Notes under the pieces: model-generated
What the model was told of the DNA's origin: nothing
What the model saw: the letters and a program-made list of their open reading frames with translations, nothing else
Database searches by the model: none
Made by a program: the position numbers and the translations under genes
Shown here: piece by piece, positions 1-8,062 of the stretch
Layout of the letters: every line of letters begins with the position of its first letter
Numbering within the stretch: position 1 is the first letter of the stretch
NCBI GenBank assembly: GCA_017539045.1
Contig: JAFYHS010000018.1
Span: forward strand, 45,715-109,714
Source of the DNA: Bacteroidales bacterium
GTDB taxonomy: Bacteria; Bacteroidota; Bacteroidia; Bacteroidales; F082
Length of the DNA stretch: 64,000 bases
Reading direction: 5' to 3'

Positions 1-23
1 GTTTTAAAGTGTTTTGTATTCAT
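1..23 (-). CDS. Possible 5' end of a gene running off the left edge
   Basis: On the minus strand an ATG at position 23 opens a frame (M-N-T-K-H-F-K) that stays open to the window edge. It lies about 30 bases downstream of a good TAnnTTTG promoter box at 54-61, which is the main reason to suspect a start here. Only seven codons are visible, so nothing can be said about the product, and the true start may lie outside the window. Confidence 0.3.
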
Positions 24-53
24 GTTGCATGTCTTTTTTGATGTTTGTACCTG

Positions 54-61
54 CAAAGATA
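54..61 (-). promoter_or_regulatory. Promoter -7 box for the left-edge gene
   Basis: TATCTTTG on the minus strand matches the Bacteroidetes -7 consensus TAnnTTTG and is followed by GC, as in many other promoters of this window. It points out of the window to the left. Confidence 0.5.
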
Positions 62-114
62 GTGATTGTTTGTTTCATTGGTTATATTTGTCGTTTCTTT
101 TTTTTCATCGTTGA

Positions 115-150
115 GGCATCCCAAGGGACAAAGTCATCGCTTGGGATGCC
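115..150. other. Hairpin downstream of the DUF3244 gene
   Basis: An 11-bp perfect stem (GGCATCCCAAG, 115-125, with its complement at 140-150) encloses a 14-base loop. It lies after the stop of the DUF3244 gene and could end that transcript. There is no clear U-run on the minus strand, so a classical intrinsic terminator is not certain. Confidence 0.4.
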
Positions 151-206
151 ACATAGCGTTTGACTTTTTCATTTTTGTAAGATTTTAATTGTTTAACTTT
201 AGTTAT

Positions 207-587
207 TTAATCTGTTACCGTAAACTCACCAGCATAAATATCCCCATTAGAGAGCGTAAATGTGACAATGTAATCCCCTGCATTGGGGATGTAGAACTGG
301 ATGCCATTAGGGGTAATGCAGGAATTAGCCTGAACATAACCGCCCGTGGAAGTAGTGACCTCAATGTCCACTTGACCGAGGTTTTCGGTGAAAACAACGG
401 TGAGATAGTGGCCGTTGATGGAGGCTTGGATGGTGTAGCCTTTAGGCACACTTTGAACGTGTGCAACTTTTACTTGTATGGCACTATATCCATCTTTAGA
501 AATGATTGTAGCGGCACTACACCATACTATTGGCAATAATAAGCCTAATAGCAAAAATAGTTTTTTTTGAAGTTTGTAATTTGACAT
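207..587 (-). CDS. DUF3244-like secreted protein
   Basis: A 126-residue protein with a hydrophobic N-terminal signal peptide (about residues 8-26) and a single small beta-rich domain. The pattern of a hydrophobic strand (YLTVVF), a turn, and a late block GDYIVTFTLSNGDIYAGEF resembles DUF3244, a small family of exported immunoglobulin-like Bacteroidetes proteins without known activity. It is encoded just downstream of a TPR regulator on the same strand but has its own promoter box (613-620), overlapped upstream by a perfect palindrome (624-644). Similar small domains occur as lipoproteins at 23192 and 24868, again next to a TPR regulator. Family assignment is by pattern only. Confidence 0.6.
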   Translation of the reverse strand: MSNYKLQKKLFLLLGLLLPIVWCSAATIISKDGYSAIQVKVAHVQSVPKGYTIQASINGHYLTVVFTENLGQVDIEVTTSTGGYVQANSCITPNGIQFYIPNAGDYIVTFTLSNGDIYAGEFTVTD

Positions 588-612
588 GACTGTTTGTTTT
601 TGAATACAGATG

Positions 613-620
613 CAAAACTA
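613..620 (-). promoter_or_regulatory. Promoter -7 box of the DUF3244 gene
   Basis: TAGTTTTG on the minus strand, followed by GC, 26 bases before the ATG at 587. A TTGACA-like stretch begins about 19 bases further upstream and is part of the palindrome at 624-644. Confidence 0.5.
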
Positions 621-623
621 CAA

Positions 624-644
624 TTGACAAAATCCTTTTGTCAA
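624..644. promoter_or_regulatory. 9-3-9 perfect palindrome, candidate operator
   Basis: TTGACAAAA, a TCC spacer, then TTTTGTCAA form a perfect 21-base dyad. It sits where the -33 element of the DUF3244 promoter should be and lies between that gene and the upstream regulator gene. It has no GC-rich stem and no run of T of its own, so an operator reads better than a terminator. Confidence 0.5.
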
Positions 645-692
645 GAAATTACAGATTTGGTTTATTTGGATTTTTAGTTAAGAACTTGATTG

Positions 693-2489
693 TCAATTAA
701 TCAAAATCTCATTAAGTATAACTGCTATTTTGTCTTCCTTTTGGAATATATGCTGCAGACGCTTTTCTCTTTCCCACACGGTTCTATAGGAAAGCTGTGT
801 CATAACAGCGATCTGAACATTATCCAATCCAAGAAGGCATAAATTGCAATAAAAGAGATCCTTTTCCTTCAATTCAGGGTATAGTTGCTTCAATTTCTTA
901 AATAGCACGCTGTAATGTCGTGTAGCAGCCTCTTTAAGCTGCGCTTTTTGTGCATCGCTGAGGGCAATGTCTTTGTAAGCGGATACAGGGACAGAAGATT
1001 TGATAGGTTTATTCTTGTCGTTACAAACAGTAAGTATGTGCTGGCAAATAGGTTCATCAGCATAGTTTTCTACTACGATTTGCCCTTTAATAGATGATAT
1101 TTGAGGGTCTCTGGTTTTTTTCTTATCCTGCTCTCTTAATGCAGCATTGCTTCTTTTCAACCTTCCAGCCAATGCCGCTTGCTGTATCTTATGAGCATGA
1201 CGTTCAACTTCCATCTGAACTTCAAGCTTTTTCCTGCTTCGTTTGTTCTTTCGATATAAGATAACGATAATCACTAATATGATCAACAATCCCACAAGGG
1301 CCAATAGGCCTTGGGTTGCATGTTTCATTATTTCACGATGATGTCGTTGCTCCAAATCCTTTTGCTCGTATTTATTATGCAACTCTATTAATTGAGATTT
1401 CAATCCACTATTATTCTCTTCTTGGTTGGCAAAAGGAAGCAAAAACTCAGCATATTTAGACACGTCACACATAAAATACTCTGCTTTGCATATCTCGACA
1501 AGCCATTCTGCTGCCTGCTTTTTTGCACCAATTATTTCGCTTTGGTCAAAAACATTATTCAAATAAATCCAAGCCGAATCGAATTCTCTTTCGTGATAAT
1601 AGATTTCTCCAATAGTTAAGCAACGCGATGCGTATTCTTGTTTGCTTTCAGATTGTGATAATATAGAGAACAATTGATGCAATGATGGTTTTATGTCATT
1701 GCCCCTTTTATAAGATAAAAAAGCTAGATGTGCCATAATGTCTCTATATGACAAACTATTTGTGTCAGACAAAACCATCACTCCTTCTTTATAATAGTAC
1801 TCGGCGCTATCATAATTATGCAAAATATCAAAATGTAATCCGATTTCATCAAAAGACCATGCAATATGTTGAGGAAAGGCTCCGTATTTGTAAAAATAGT
1901 GTAAAGATAGTTTGCCGAAAAAGATGGCTTGTTCATGTAAATACATGTCGGAAAACAGTCCCGTTAAATGCGTGTATGTCAAAGCAATAAACTTTGCTTT
2001 TTCTTCTACCAGCTCCTTTTCCTCAAAATGCTCCTCCATCACCTCCAATGCCTTCAGGTATTCCTTGCAGGCCTCCACCACGCTATCGCGCTCATAATAC
2101 CCTACACCATTAATATAATGGCCGCGGGCATCTAAAAATGCATTCCTTTTCTGTATGTTCGCTCCATGCAAATCCACAATTGAATCGAAATAACCCACCG
2201 CCTTAAGCAGCTCCCCACGGTTGCTTTGCCCCCAATCGTTCTTATAAAGCAATTCCGAGATCAGCAGCTGGCAGTAATGCCCATTAAAAGCATCGAGGCT
2301 GTCGGCCGCTGGGCTTGCCACAAACCGCTGTAGCCACGCCAGAGCACTGTCGGGCTGCCGCCACATCAGGCTGTCGATGGCGCACAATTCTGATGACGGC
2401 GTTTCGACAGGCTCAACGACCTTCACCTTTGAAGTACAAGAGGCTATGGTCAACAACAAGTATCCTATGATGAGAAACTTGGCTTTCAT
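693..2489 (-). CDS. Lipoprotein TPR / transmembrane / HTH-like regulator (copy 1)
   Basis: A 598-residue protein. It starts with a lipoprotein-type leader (LLLTIASC, Cys about residue 18), followed by a long helical region with TPR-like repeats (about 30-370), one strong transmembrane segment (about 390-412), a basic coiled coil, and a C-terminal domain with the block YPELKEKDLFYCNLCLLGLDNVQIAVM and a following helix that looks like a LuxR-type helix-turn-helix. Two homologues with the same order lie at 16201 and 21622. A sensor outside the membrane with a DNA-binding tail inside is a reasonable inference, but a lipoprotein Cys and an inner transmembrane helix in one protein is unusual. The start lies almost on its promoter box (2495-2502), so the message may be nearly leaderless. 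Residues VVEPVETP come from a repeat element at 2398-2421. Confidence 0.65.
   Translation of the reverse strand: MKAKFLIIGYLLLTIASCTSKVKVVEPVETPSSELCAIDSLMWRQPDSALAWLQRFVASPAADSLDAFNGHYCQLLISELLYKNDWGQSNRGELLKAVGYFDSIVDLHGANIQKRNAFLDARGHYINGVGYYERDSVVEACKEYLKALEVMEEHFEEKELVEEKAKFIALTYTHLTGLFSDMYLHEQAIFFGKLSLHYFYKYGAFPQHIAWSFDEIGLHFDILHNYDSAEYYYKEGVMVLSDTNSLSYRDIMAHLAFLSYKRGNDIKPSLHQLFSILSQSESKQEYASRCLTIGEIYYHEREFDSAWIYLNNVFDQSEIIGAKKQAAEWLVEICKAEYFMCDVSKYAEFLLPFANQEENNSGLKSQLIELHNKYEQKDLEQRHHREIMKHATQGLLALVGLLIILVIIVILYRKNKRSRKKLEVQMEVERHAHKIQQAALAGRLKRSNAALREQDKKKTRDPQISSIKGQIVVENYADEPICQHILTVCNDKNKPIKSSVPVSAYKDIALSDAQKAQLKEAATRHYSVLFKKLKQLYPELKEKDLFYCNLCLLGLDNVQIAVMTQLSYRTVWEREKRLQHIFQKEDKIAVILNEILIN
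2398..2421. repeat. Dispersed 24-bp palindromic repeat, copy 1 (degenerate)
   Basis: The core TTCGACAGGCTCA is identical to the reverse complement of the core at 39888-39911 and one base off that at 38213-38236. Here it lies inside the TPR regulator gene and encodes VVEPVETP just after the lipobox. Confidence 0.6.
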
Positions 2490-2494
2490 GCCTG

Positions 2495-2502
2495 CAAAGG
2501 TA
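2495..2502 (-). promoter_or_regulatory. Promoter -7 box of TPR regulator copy 1
   Basis: TACCTTTG on the minus strand, followed by GCAGG, only five bases before the ATG at 2489. Transcription would start at or next to the start codon. Confidence 0.45.
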
Positions 2503-2513
2503 TGAAAAGAATG

Positions 2514-3119
2514 TCAAAACTGGAAGGTCTTTTTGTCTACCGGGATATCGTACTTCACGTTAGAGACCGTATAGGTGTCCTCGGATCCGCCATAGTCGAT
2601 TAACCTGATTTCCTTGATGAGCAGGTCGCTAGCCGAATACTTGAAGATGACCTGCTTGTAGCCAATGCCTAACAGGCTCTTTTTGTTGTTCGTTCCGGTC
2701 ACCACGTGATAGTTTCCCTCGGTCTTCGTCGTCAGGCTGTAGTCGTTCTCGTCGGCAAGCTCCTGGATGCGACCCTGGAAACCATAGAGGAAGATGTTGC
2801 TCAACGACTGCATCATGCCGCCGTCCTTCAGTTTGAAGGTGCCGTGAAAAAGCCCCATGTCCATCTTGATCTTGCTTTGGTTGACAATCATATAGCTGTC
2901 TTCGGAGAAAAGGGCTGCAAATTCCTTGGGCGAGACGAAATAGAGCTTGCCTTTCTGTGAGGTGGTCTTCTTCGGCTTGACAAGGGTGTTCGACAGGTCG
3001 GCCTCGAATGACTTGACTTTGCTGTTGGTGGCTTTGATGCGGTTGAGCAGGCTGACGTCCTGGGCCTGCAACTGCATGGCAATCAATATTGTCGTGATGA
3101 GGATAAGTACTTTTTTCAT
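2514..3119 (-). CDS. LolA-like outer-membrane lipoprotein carrier
   Basis: A 201-residue protein with a signal peptide ending in LQAQ. It has the LolA-type opening after the signal (a helix, then VKSFEADLSNTLV) and then strands ending in YTVSNVKYDIPVDKKTFQF, the usual LolA C-terminal sequence pattern. LolA-fold proteins carry lipoproteins across the periplasm. The start was placed at 3119 (MKKVLILI) because an upstream ATG in the same frame would put a charged Cys-containing stretch before the signal peptide and would overlap the terminator at 3136-3171. It follows rho on the same strand but is separated from it by that terminator. Confidence 0.75.
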   Translation of the reverse strand: MKKVLILITTILIAMQLQAQDVSLLNRIKATNSKVKSFEADLSNTLVKPKKTTSQKGKLYFVSPKEFAALFSEDSYMIVNQSKIKMDMGLFHGTFKLKDGGMMQSLSNIFLYGFQGRIQELADENDYSLTTKTEGNYHVVTGTNNKKSLLGIGYKQVIFKYSASDLLIKEIRLIDYGGSEDTYTVSNVKYDIPVDKKTFQF

Positions 3120-3135
3120 TGCTAATGGTAAAAAC

Positions 3136-3171
3136 GAAAAAGTGGTGCTGCAAAAACCGCACCACTTTTTC
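3136..3171 (-). terminator. Intrinsic terminator after rho
   Basis: A perfect 13-bp stem (GAAAAAGTGGTGC and its complement) with a 10-base loop. Read on the minus strand it ends in a T-run. It lies 12 bases after the rho stop, so it should uncouple rho from the lolA-like gene. Confidence 0.8.
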
Positions 3172-3182
3172 AGTTTCATTGC

Positions 3183-4997
3183 TTATTTGTCCAAACTCAT
3201 CAAGAATTCTTCGTTGTTGATGGTCTTGGCCACACGGTCCTTGAGGAATTCCATGGCTTCGACGGGGGTCATGTCGGAGAAGTGATTGCGCAAGGCCCAA
3301 ACACGAGCCAGGGTGCGCTCGTCGACCAACAGGTCGTCGCGGCGCGTGCCCGAGGCCACGATGTCGATCGACGGGAAGATGCGCTTGTTCGACAGACGGC
3401 GGTCGAGTTGCAGCTCCATGTTGCCGGTGCCCTTAAACTCTTCGAAGATGACCTCGTCCATCTTGGAGCCAGTGTCGATGAGGGCGGTGGCGAGGATGGT
3501 CAGCGAACCACCGTTCTCGATCTTACGGGCTGCGCCGAAGAAGCGCTTGGGCTTCTGCAAGGCATTGGCTTCAACACCGCCGGTGAGCACCTTGCCCGAG
3601 GCGGGCGAAACGGTGTTGTAGGCACGGGCCAGACGCGTGATGGAGTCGAGCAGGATGACCACGTCGTGGCCGCATTCGGTGAGACGCTTGGCCTTCTCGA
3701 GGACGATGTTGGCGATCTGCACATGTTTCGAGGCGGGCTCGTCAAAGGTGGAGGCCACGACTTCGGCGTTGACGCTACGTTGCATGTCGGTCACCTCCTC
3801 GGGACGCTCGTCGATAAGCAGGATGATGAGGTAGACCTCGGGGTGGTTGGCGGCGATGGCGTTGGCCACGTCTTTCAACAGGACGGTCTTACCGGTCTTG
3901 GGCTGTGCCACGATGAGGCCGCGCTGTCCCTTGCCGATAGGGGCGAAGAGGTCCATGATGCGGGTCGAGATGGTGCAGCCCTTGTGCCCCGTGATGTTGA
4001 ACTTCTCGTTGGGGAAGAGCGGCGTGAGATAGTCGAAGGGGATGCGGTCGCGCACTTCCTCGGGCTTGCGGCCGTTGATGAGGTCGACCTTCACCAAGGG
4101 GAAGAACTTCTCGCCTGCCTTGGGCGGACGGATGACACCGAGGACGGTGTCGCCGGTCTTCAGGCCCATCAGCTTGATCTGCGACTGCGAGACGTAGATG
4201 TCGTCGGGCGAGGGCAGGTAGTTGTAGTCTGACGAACGCAGGAAGCCGAAGCCTTCAGGCATGACTTCGAGCACGCCCTCGGCCTTCACGCAGGGGTCGA
4301 ACTGGCTCAGCAGGTCGTCGCGGCGCGGACGCTGCTCGTTACGCTCGTTGCGTTCATGACGCTCTTGGCGCTCCGGCTTGGGCTCTTCGGCGACCATAGG
4401 CTCTTCGGCCTTGATGGCGTCGTCGGTTTTGCCGGCCTCGGTGGGAGTGGCCTCAGCGTTGTCGTGTGTGCGTTTGCGTTTCTGTCTTTCCTTCTTCTCG
4501 CGGACGGGTTTCGGCTCGGCGGGAGCCTCTTCCGCTTTGGCGGGCTCGCTGACAACGGGCTCGGCGGCAGGCTCGGGCTTGGCCACAGGCGTCTCCATCA
4601 GCTGGGGCGCGTTTTGGCGCTGCCATTCGCTGACGTTGGCCTCGGCGCTCTTGCTGATGCGCGGACGCTTGGCGCGTTTGCCTTGGGCCTCGCCGTCTTT
4701 GGCTGGCTCTTTGGCTTCGCTAGCTGGCGTTTCGGCTTGGGGTGCCTTCTCGTTTATCTTTTCAACGCTCACCGGTGCTTCATGGGTTTGTTTCTTAGGC
4801 TCCGGCTTGTCGTTCTTCTTTTGTTTCTGTTTCTTCGCTTGAGATGGTTTCTTGATGTCGGGATGATCCACCTGATGGTCGATGATGTCGTAGATGAGCT
4901 GCGTACGGTCTCTGTTTTCGTCGTCGATGCCAAGCTCGGTGGCAATCATCTTGAGGTCGTCCAACGACTTCTCTTGTAGTTCAAAAATGTTATACAT
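3183..4997 (-). CDS. rho: Transcription termination factor Rho
   Basis: A 604-residue Rho with the long Bacteroidetes-type insertion. Residues 1-45 form the Rho N-terminal helical domain ([19 protein letters not shown]). Residues about 50-235 are a low-complexity K/E/P/R-rich segment. An S1/cold-shock RNA-binding domain follows ([16 protein letters not shown]), then the RecA-like ATPase with Walker A ([12 protein letters not shown], near 365), Walker B ([15 protein letters not shown]) and the Q/R-loop region ([12 protein letters not shown]-like). Rho is a ring ATPase that ends transcription and removes stalled polymerase. It has its own promoter with a leader of about 105 bases; Rho genes are often autoregulated through the leader, though nothing specific is seen here. 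Confidence 0.97.
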   Translation of the reverse strand: MYNIFELQEKSLDDLKMIATELGIDDENRDRTQLIYDIIDHQVDHPDIKKPSQAKKQKQKKNDKPEPKKQTHEAPVSVEKINEKAPQAETPASEAKEPAKDGEAQGKRAKRPRISKSAEANVSEWQRQNAPQLMETPVAKPEPAAEPVVSEPAKAEEAPAEPKPVREKKERQKRKRTHDNAEATPTEAGKTDDAIKAEEPMVAEEPKPERQERHERNERNEQRPRRDDLLSQFDPCVKAEGVLEVMPEGFGFLRSSDYNYLPSPDDIYVSQSQIKLMGLKTGDTVLGVIRPPKAGEKFFPLVKVDLINGRKPEEVRDRIPFDYLTPLFPNEKFNITGHKGCTISTRIMDLFAPIGKGQRGLIVAQPKTGKTVLLKDVANAIAANHPEVYLIILLIDERPEEVTDMQRSVNAEVVASTFDEPASKHVQIANIVLEKAKRLTECGHDVVILLDSITRLARAYNTVSPASGKVLTGGVEANALQKPKRFFGAARKIENGGSLTILATALIDTGSKMDEVIFEEFKGTGNMELQLDRRLSNKRIFPSIDIVASGTRRDDLLVDERTLARVWALRNHFSDMTPVEAMEFLKDRVAKTINNEEFLMSLDK

Positions 4998-5105
4998 AAA
5001 TAAGGGATTTACATATTCCGAATGGAATGATAATCTTGATTCATTATTTCTTAGGGAACGGTTTTGTTAGGTCGGATAAGATGGTTGTGACCTTCAAAAG
5101 CGCTG

Positions 5106-5113
5106 CAAAGATA
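5106..5113 (-). promoter_or_regulatory. Promoter -7 box of rho
   Basis: TATCTTTG on the minus strand followed by GC, 109 bases before the rho ATG. Confidence 0.5.
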
Positions 5114-5154
5114 AGGCTTTTTTTCGAAATGGCAATTTTTTCGGCAAAAAACCG

Positions 5155-5162
5155 TATTTTTG
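5155..5162 (+). promoter_or_regulatory. Promoter -7 box of the DUF4293 gene
   Basis: TATTTTTG followed by CG, 24 bases before the ATG at 5186; divergent from the rho promoter. Confidence 0.55.
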
Positions 5163-5185
5163 CGCCCTAATTAAATCGTTTTACT

Positions 5186-5674
5186 ATGTCACAAAGACTG
5201 CAATCCATTTTCTTTTTCCTTTCAGCCTTGCTGTTTGCGCTGCTGTTTTTCTTGCCCTTGGCAGAGTATTTTGGAGAGTTGAACATCTTGCGTTTCAATG
5301 TCTATGGCGTTGAGTCCACCATGCCCGACGGCGTCTCGCCGTTCAAGACGGCCTTCAGCCTCCCGGTACTCATCCTGTCCGTCACGGCCATGTTGCTCAG
5401 TGGCTATCTGGCCATGAGTCTCTTCCGTGCCGTGAAGCTGGCGCAATTCGTGAAGCTGCACAAGATTGCTCGCATCAACATCGTGGTCATCGTGGCCTGG
5501 ATCGCTGTGGTGTTTGCCTATTACATCCGTGTGATTGGTCATCCCATAGGTGCTGAGCCGACCTATAAGGTGGGTGCTTTCCTGCCTTTGGCTGCCCTGT
5601 TGCTGAGCGTCGCTGCCGCCTCAGGCCTAAGGAGGGATATCAAGAAGGTGCGCGCCACCGACCGTATCCGTTGA
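5186..5674 (+). CDS. DUF4293 family membrane protein
   Basis: A 162-residue protein with four transmembrane helices (about 7-28, 55-78, 95-113, 125-147). The opening MSQRLQSIFFFLSALLFALLFFLPL and the overall length fit DUF4293, an inner-membrane family found in Bacteroidetes and without known function. It is monocistronic, between the divergent rho promoter and a bidirectional terminator. Confidence 0.75.
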   Translation: MSQRLQSIFFFLSALLFALLFFLPLAEYFGELNILRFNVYGVESTMPDGVSPFKTAFSLPVLILSVTAMLLSGYLAMSLFRAVKLAQFVKLHKIARINIVVIVAWIAVVFAYYIRVIGHPIGAEPTYKVGAFLPLAALLLSVAAASGLRRDIKKVRATDRIR

Positions 5675-5696
5675 TAGGGAAGAGAACAAGAAAAAT

Positions 5697-5727
5697 GAAA
5701 GCCGACCTCGTTGCGGGGCCGGCTTTC
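5697..5727. terminator. Bidirectional terminator hairpin
   Basis: An 11-bp stem (GAAAGCCGACC with GGCCGGCTTTC, one mismatch that becomes a G-U pair on the minus-strand transcript) lies between the convergent DUF4293 and phosphodiesterase genes. Confidence 0.6.
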
Positions 5728-5733
5728 GTCGTT

Positions 5734-6237
5734 TCAGATGACCTTGTGGCGGTCGATTTGGAAGATCTCCATGTCCTTGAAGGTCTTCCCGTCGATGGCC
5801 ATCCTGATGAAGGTGATTTGCTTGTGGAAACCCGACTGGCCGGCTGCCCCCGGGTTGACGTGGAGCAGGTTCAGCTGCTTGTCGTAGATGACCTTTAGGA
5901 TATGCGAATGGCCGCAAATATAAAGGTCGGGCTTCTTTTCTTGCAAGATGTGTTTCACCTCAGGCATGTAATGGCCAGGATAACCGCCTATGTGGGTCAT
6001 ATAGACATTCACGTCTTCGACATGGAAGAACAGACTTTCGGGGTACTGCATCCTGACGACATGGTCGTCGATGTTGCCATGCACGGCGCGCAAAGGCTTG
6101 AAGGCGGCCAAGGCATCGGCCGTCTCGATGCTGCCGATGTCGCCCGCATGCCACAACTCGTCGACGTCTTTGAAGAAGTGGAAGAGTTGCGGTATGAGGG
6201 TGCAGTGCGTATCCGAAAGAATGCCTACTTTTTTCAC
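5734..6237 (-). CDS. YfcE/MJ0936-type metallophosphoesterase
   Basis: A 167-residue calcineurin-like phosphoesterase. All family motifs are present: ILSDTH near the start, AGDIG at about 33, GNID at about 56, THIGG, GHSH at about 112 and NPGA. These bind two metal ions. Small enzymes of this type hydrolyse phosphodiesters in vitro; the natural substrate is not known. The start overlaps the stop of the DUF3078 gene by four bases (ATGA), so the two genes are co-transcribed. Confidence 0.85.
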   Translation of the reverse strand: MKKVGILSDTHCTLIPQLFHFFKDVDELWHAGDIGSIETADALAAFKPLRAVHGNIDDHVVRMQYPESLFFHVEDVNVYMTHIGGYPGHYMPEVKHILQEKKPDLYICGHSHILKVIYDKQLNLLHVNPGAAGQSGFHKQITFIRMAIDGKTFKDMEIFQIDRHKVI

Positions 6238-7154
6238 TTCAGGTTCACCATAAATCCGATGGCCAGCACTTCCTTAAACTGGACCTTGGAGCCTTCGATT
6301 TTTAGTCCATCATCACCATAGAATGGGATGTCATAGTCGTAGATGAGATGGGTGGCGACATTGCAGTTGAGCCAGTCGTTCACTTTCAGGACGAGCATGT
6401 TCTGCCAGTCGACGTCGATGCGCTCGGGGTGGTTGAGGTAGTTGGAGAAGAGCTCCAGCTTCGAGTTGAAGTCGATGTTCTTGGCGAGTGGATATTGGAA
6501 CTTAGCCACGGCGCGAGCACCAAACTCATAGCGCACCTTGGCGTTCTTGGCGTGTTGGGTGGTGTCGTTGGCATCCAACGAGTTGACACCGAAGGCGCCG
6601 ATGGAGGCCAGATAGTCATCGTTGACGATGGTCACACGGCCCGTGATGGGCGAGAAGTAGAGTGAGAAGTGGGGGTTAGGCACCCATTCCACACCAAGAC
6701 CCAAGCTGATGTAAGCCGGGGCAAGGAACTTGGAGATGTAATGAACAGTAGAATCTACCTCGTAGTTCCAACCTTTTGCAAACTGCGAGCGGAAGGCCAA
6801 CTCGGCGGCATAGTTGAGGTGCTCCGAGGCCTTCAGGCCGGCCAGCGAGGTGAACTCGATCTTGTCGTCGGTCTTGATGGGTTTCTGCTTGAAGTTAAAG
6901 TAGCTATAGCCCAAACTGGTGGTAAGGGTGTTGTCCCACTTGAAGTTGTCTTTAAGGTAGAAGATGCCATAATTAAAAAGGCCTTGCCAGTTGATGGAGT
7001 TTTGGCCGCCAGCCGCCCAGTTGGTGTAGGAGCTTTGGCCGAAGTTGAGGCCGATGTTGCCTTTGTGGCTCCAGCCCTGAGGCTGCTCGTCTTGTGCGAA
7101 GGTGATGATGGCGAGAGACAATGCCATCACGGTAAGTAAAATTTTCTTCATCAT
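6234..7154 (-). CDS. DUF3078 outer-membrane beta-barrel protein
   Basis: A 306-residue exported protein with a signal peptide ending in TFAQ. The block GNIGLNFGQSSYTNWAAGGQNSINW is typical of DUF3078, and the rest is a series of alternating amphipathic strands ending in FKEVLAIGFMVNLK, consistent with an outer-membrane barrel. Function is unknown. First gene of a two-gene operon with the phosphodiesterase. Confidence 0.8.
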   Translation of the reverse strand: MMKKILLTVMALSLAIITFAQDEQPQGWSHKGNIGLNFGQSSYTNWAAGGQNSINWQGLFNYGIFYLKDNFKWDNTLTTSLGYSYFNFKQKPIKTDDKIEFTSLAGLKASEHLNYAAELAFRSQFAKGWNYEVDSTVHYISKFLAPAYISLGLGVEWVPNPHFSLYFSPITGRVTIVNDDYLASIGAFGVNSLDANDTTQHAKNAKVRYEFGARAVAKFQYPLAKNIDFNSKLELFSNYLNHPERIDVDWQNMLVLKVNDWLNCNVATHLIYDYDIPFYGDDGLKIEGSKVQFKEVLAIGFMVNLK

Positions 7155-7197
7155 ATTGAATATTAAAAGGTTAAAACTCGAAACTCTAAACTCTCAA

Positions 7198-7986
7198 CTA
7201 ATAACTATTCCCGTCTTGGAAATTATGCGCTCCAATGCTGAACGTGATGTCCTGCATGCCGTTGCTGCGCACGTATTTCCCGTTCTTCTCGGCAGGGATC
7301 CAAATGGTGTTTTGAAGCAGTCGTACGGCCTCGTTGTCGCAGCCACCGCCCACCGAGTTGAGGATGACGATGTTCGACACGCTGCCGTCTTTTTCGACCA
7401 CGAAGTTGAGGCGCACCGTGCCTTGGATCTCGCGTTCCTTGGCCTCGGCAGGAAACCTTAAGTTGCTGGCGATGTATTTGCCCATGTTACTGCCATCGGT
7501 GAAATAGGGCTTGGCTACCTCTTCCAGTTGCTTATAGTCATAGATTTTATTTGAAGTGTCGGCTTCTAACGCTAAGGGCGCGGTGAGGCGCTCGTTGTGC
7601 TTCCAATGGCGCTTGTAGCGCTTGGCGTTGAACTCGACTTCATATTCCGTGTCGTATTCGCCAGGCAGCCCGTTGATCAGGCCAGGGCTCCAAAGGATGG
7701 TCTTCACCAGCCTGATGGCCTCTTGTGCGGCGTCTTTGCTGAAGGTGGACTTTACCTTATAGTTGCTGGCGTTGCCTTCCTTGTCGACATGGAGGCCGAC
7801 GACGACCTTGCCGCTGATGCCTTGACGGAGATAGGAGCCAGGATAGACGAGGTTTTGGTTGATGTAGTCCTTCACCAGTGCCCAGCCGCTGATGGGCTCG
7901 GGAGGCGTGGTCTGCGCATTCAGCGACAGCGCCGTGAAGGCGATCGCCATGACGATGATGAGCTTGAGGGATTTGAAGGTTTTCAT
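7198..7986 (-). CDS. Periplasmic protein with two TonB C-terminal-like domains
   Basis: A 262-residue protein with a signal peptide ending in LNAQ. It contains two copies of the TonB C-terminal fold: residues about 35-120 (QNLVYPGSYLRQGISGKVVVGLHVDKEGN) and about 165-260 (NLRFPAEAKEREIQGTVRLNFVVEKDGSV). TonB domains contact outer-membrane receptors, but this protein has a cleavable signal and no other membrane anchor, so it is probably not a full energy transducer. The start at 7986 was chosen because the signal peptide begins there and a promoter box lies 22 bases upstream; longer frames would run through that promoter. Confidence 0.75.
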   Translation of the reverse strand: MKTFKSLKLIIVMAIAFTALSLNAQTTPPEPISGWALVKDYINQNLVYPGSYLRQGISGKVVVGLHVDKEGNASNYKVKSTFSKDAAQEAIRLVKTILWSPGLINGLPGEYDTEYEVEFNAKRYKRHWKHNERLTAPLALEADTSNKIYDYKQLEEVAKPYFTDGSNMGKYIASNLRFPAEAKEREIQGTVRLNFVVEKDGSVSNIVILNSVGGGCDNEAVRLLQNTIWIPAEKNGKYVRSNGMQDITFSIGAHNFQDGNSY

Positions 7987-8007
7987 AGTGATATGGTATT
8001 GATGATG

Positions 8008-8015
8008 CAAAATTA
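8008..8015 (-). promoter_or_regulatory. Promoter -7 box of the TonB-domain gene
   Basis: TAATTTTG on the minus strand followed by GC; supports the start at 7986. Confidence 0.5.
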
Positions 8016-8037
8016 GCAAAAATGTTGGAAAAAGCTG

Positions 8038-8045
8038 TATTTTTG
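8038..8045 (+). promoter_or_regulatory. Promoter -7 box of rlmB
   Basis: TATTTTTG followed by CC, 18 bases before the ATG at 8063; divergent from the box at 8008-8015. Confidence 0.55.
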
Positions 8046-8062
8046 CCGCAAAATATGAAGCT

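Noticed and set aside
3282-4232. Long plus-strand open frame of 316 codons
   Set aside because: It is the antisense of rho, which has complete Rho motifs; the frame is a product of GC-rich codon use.
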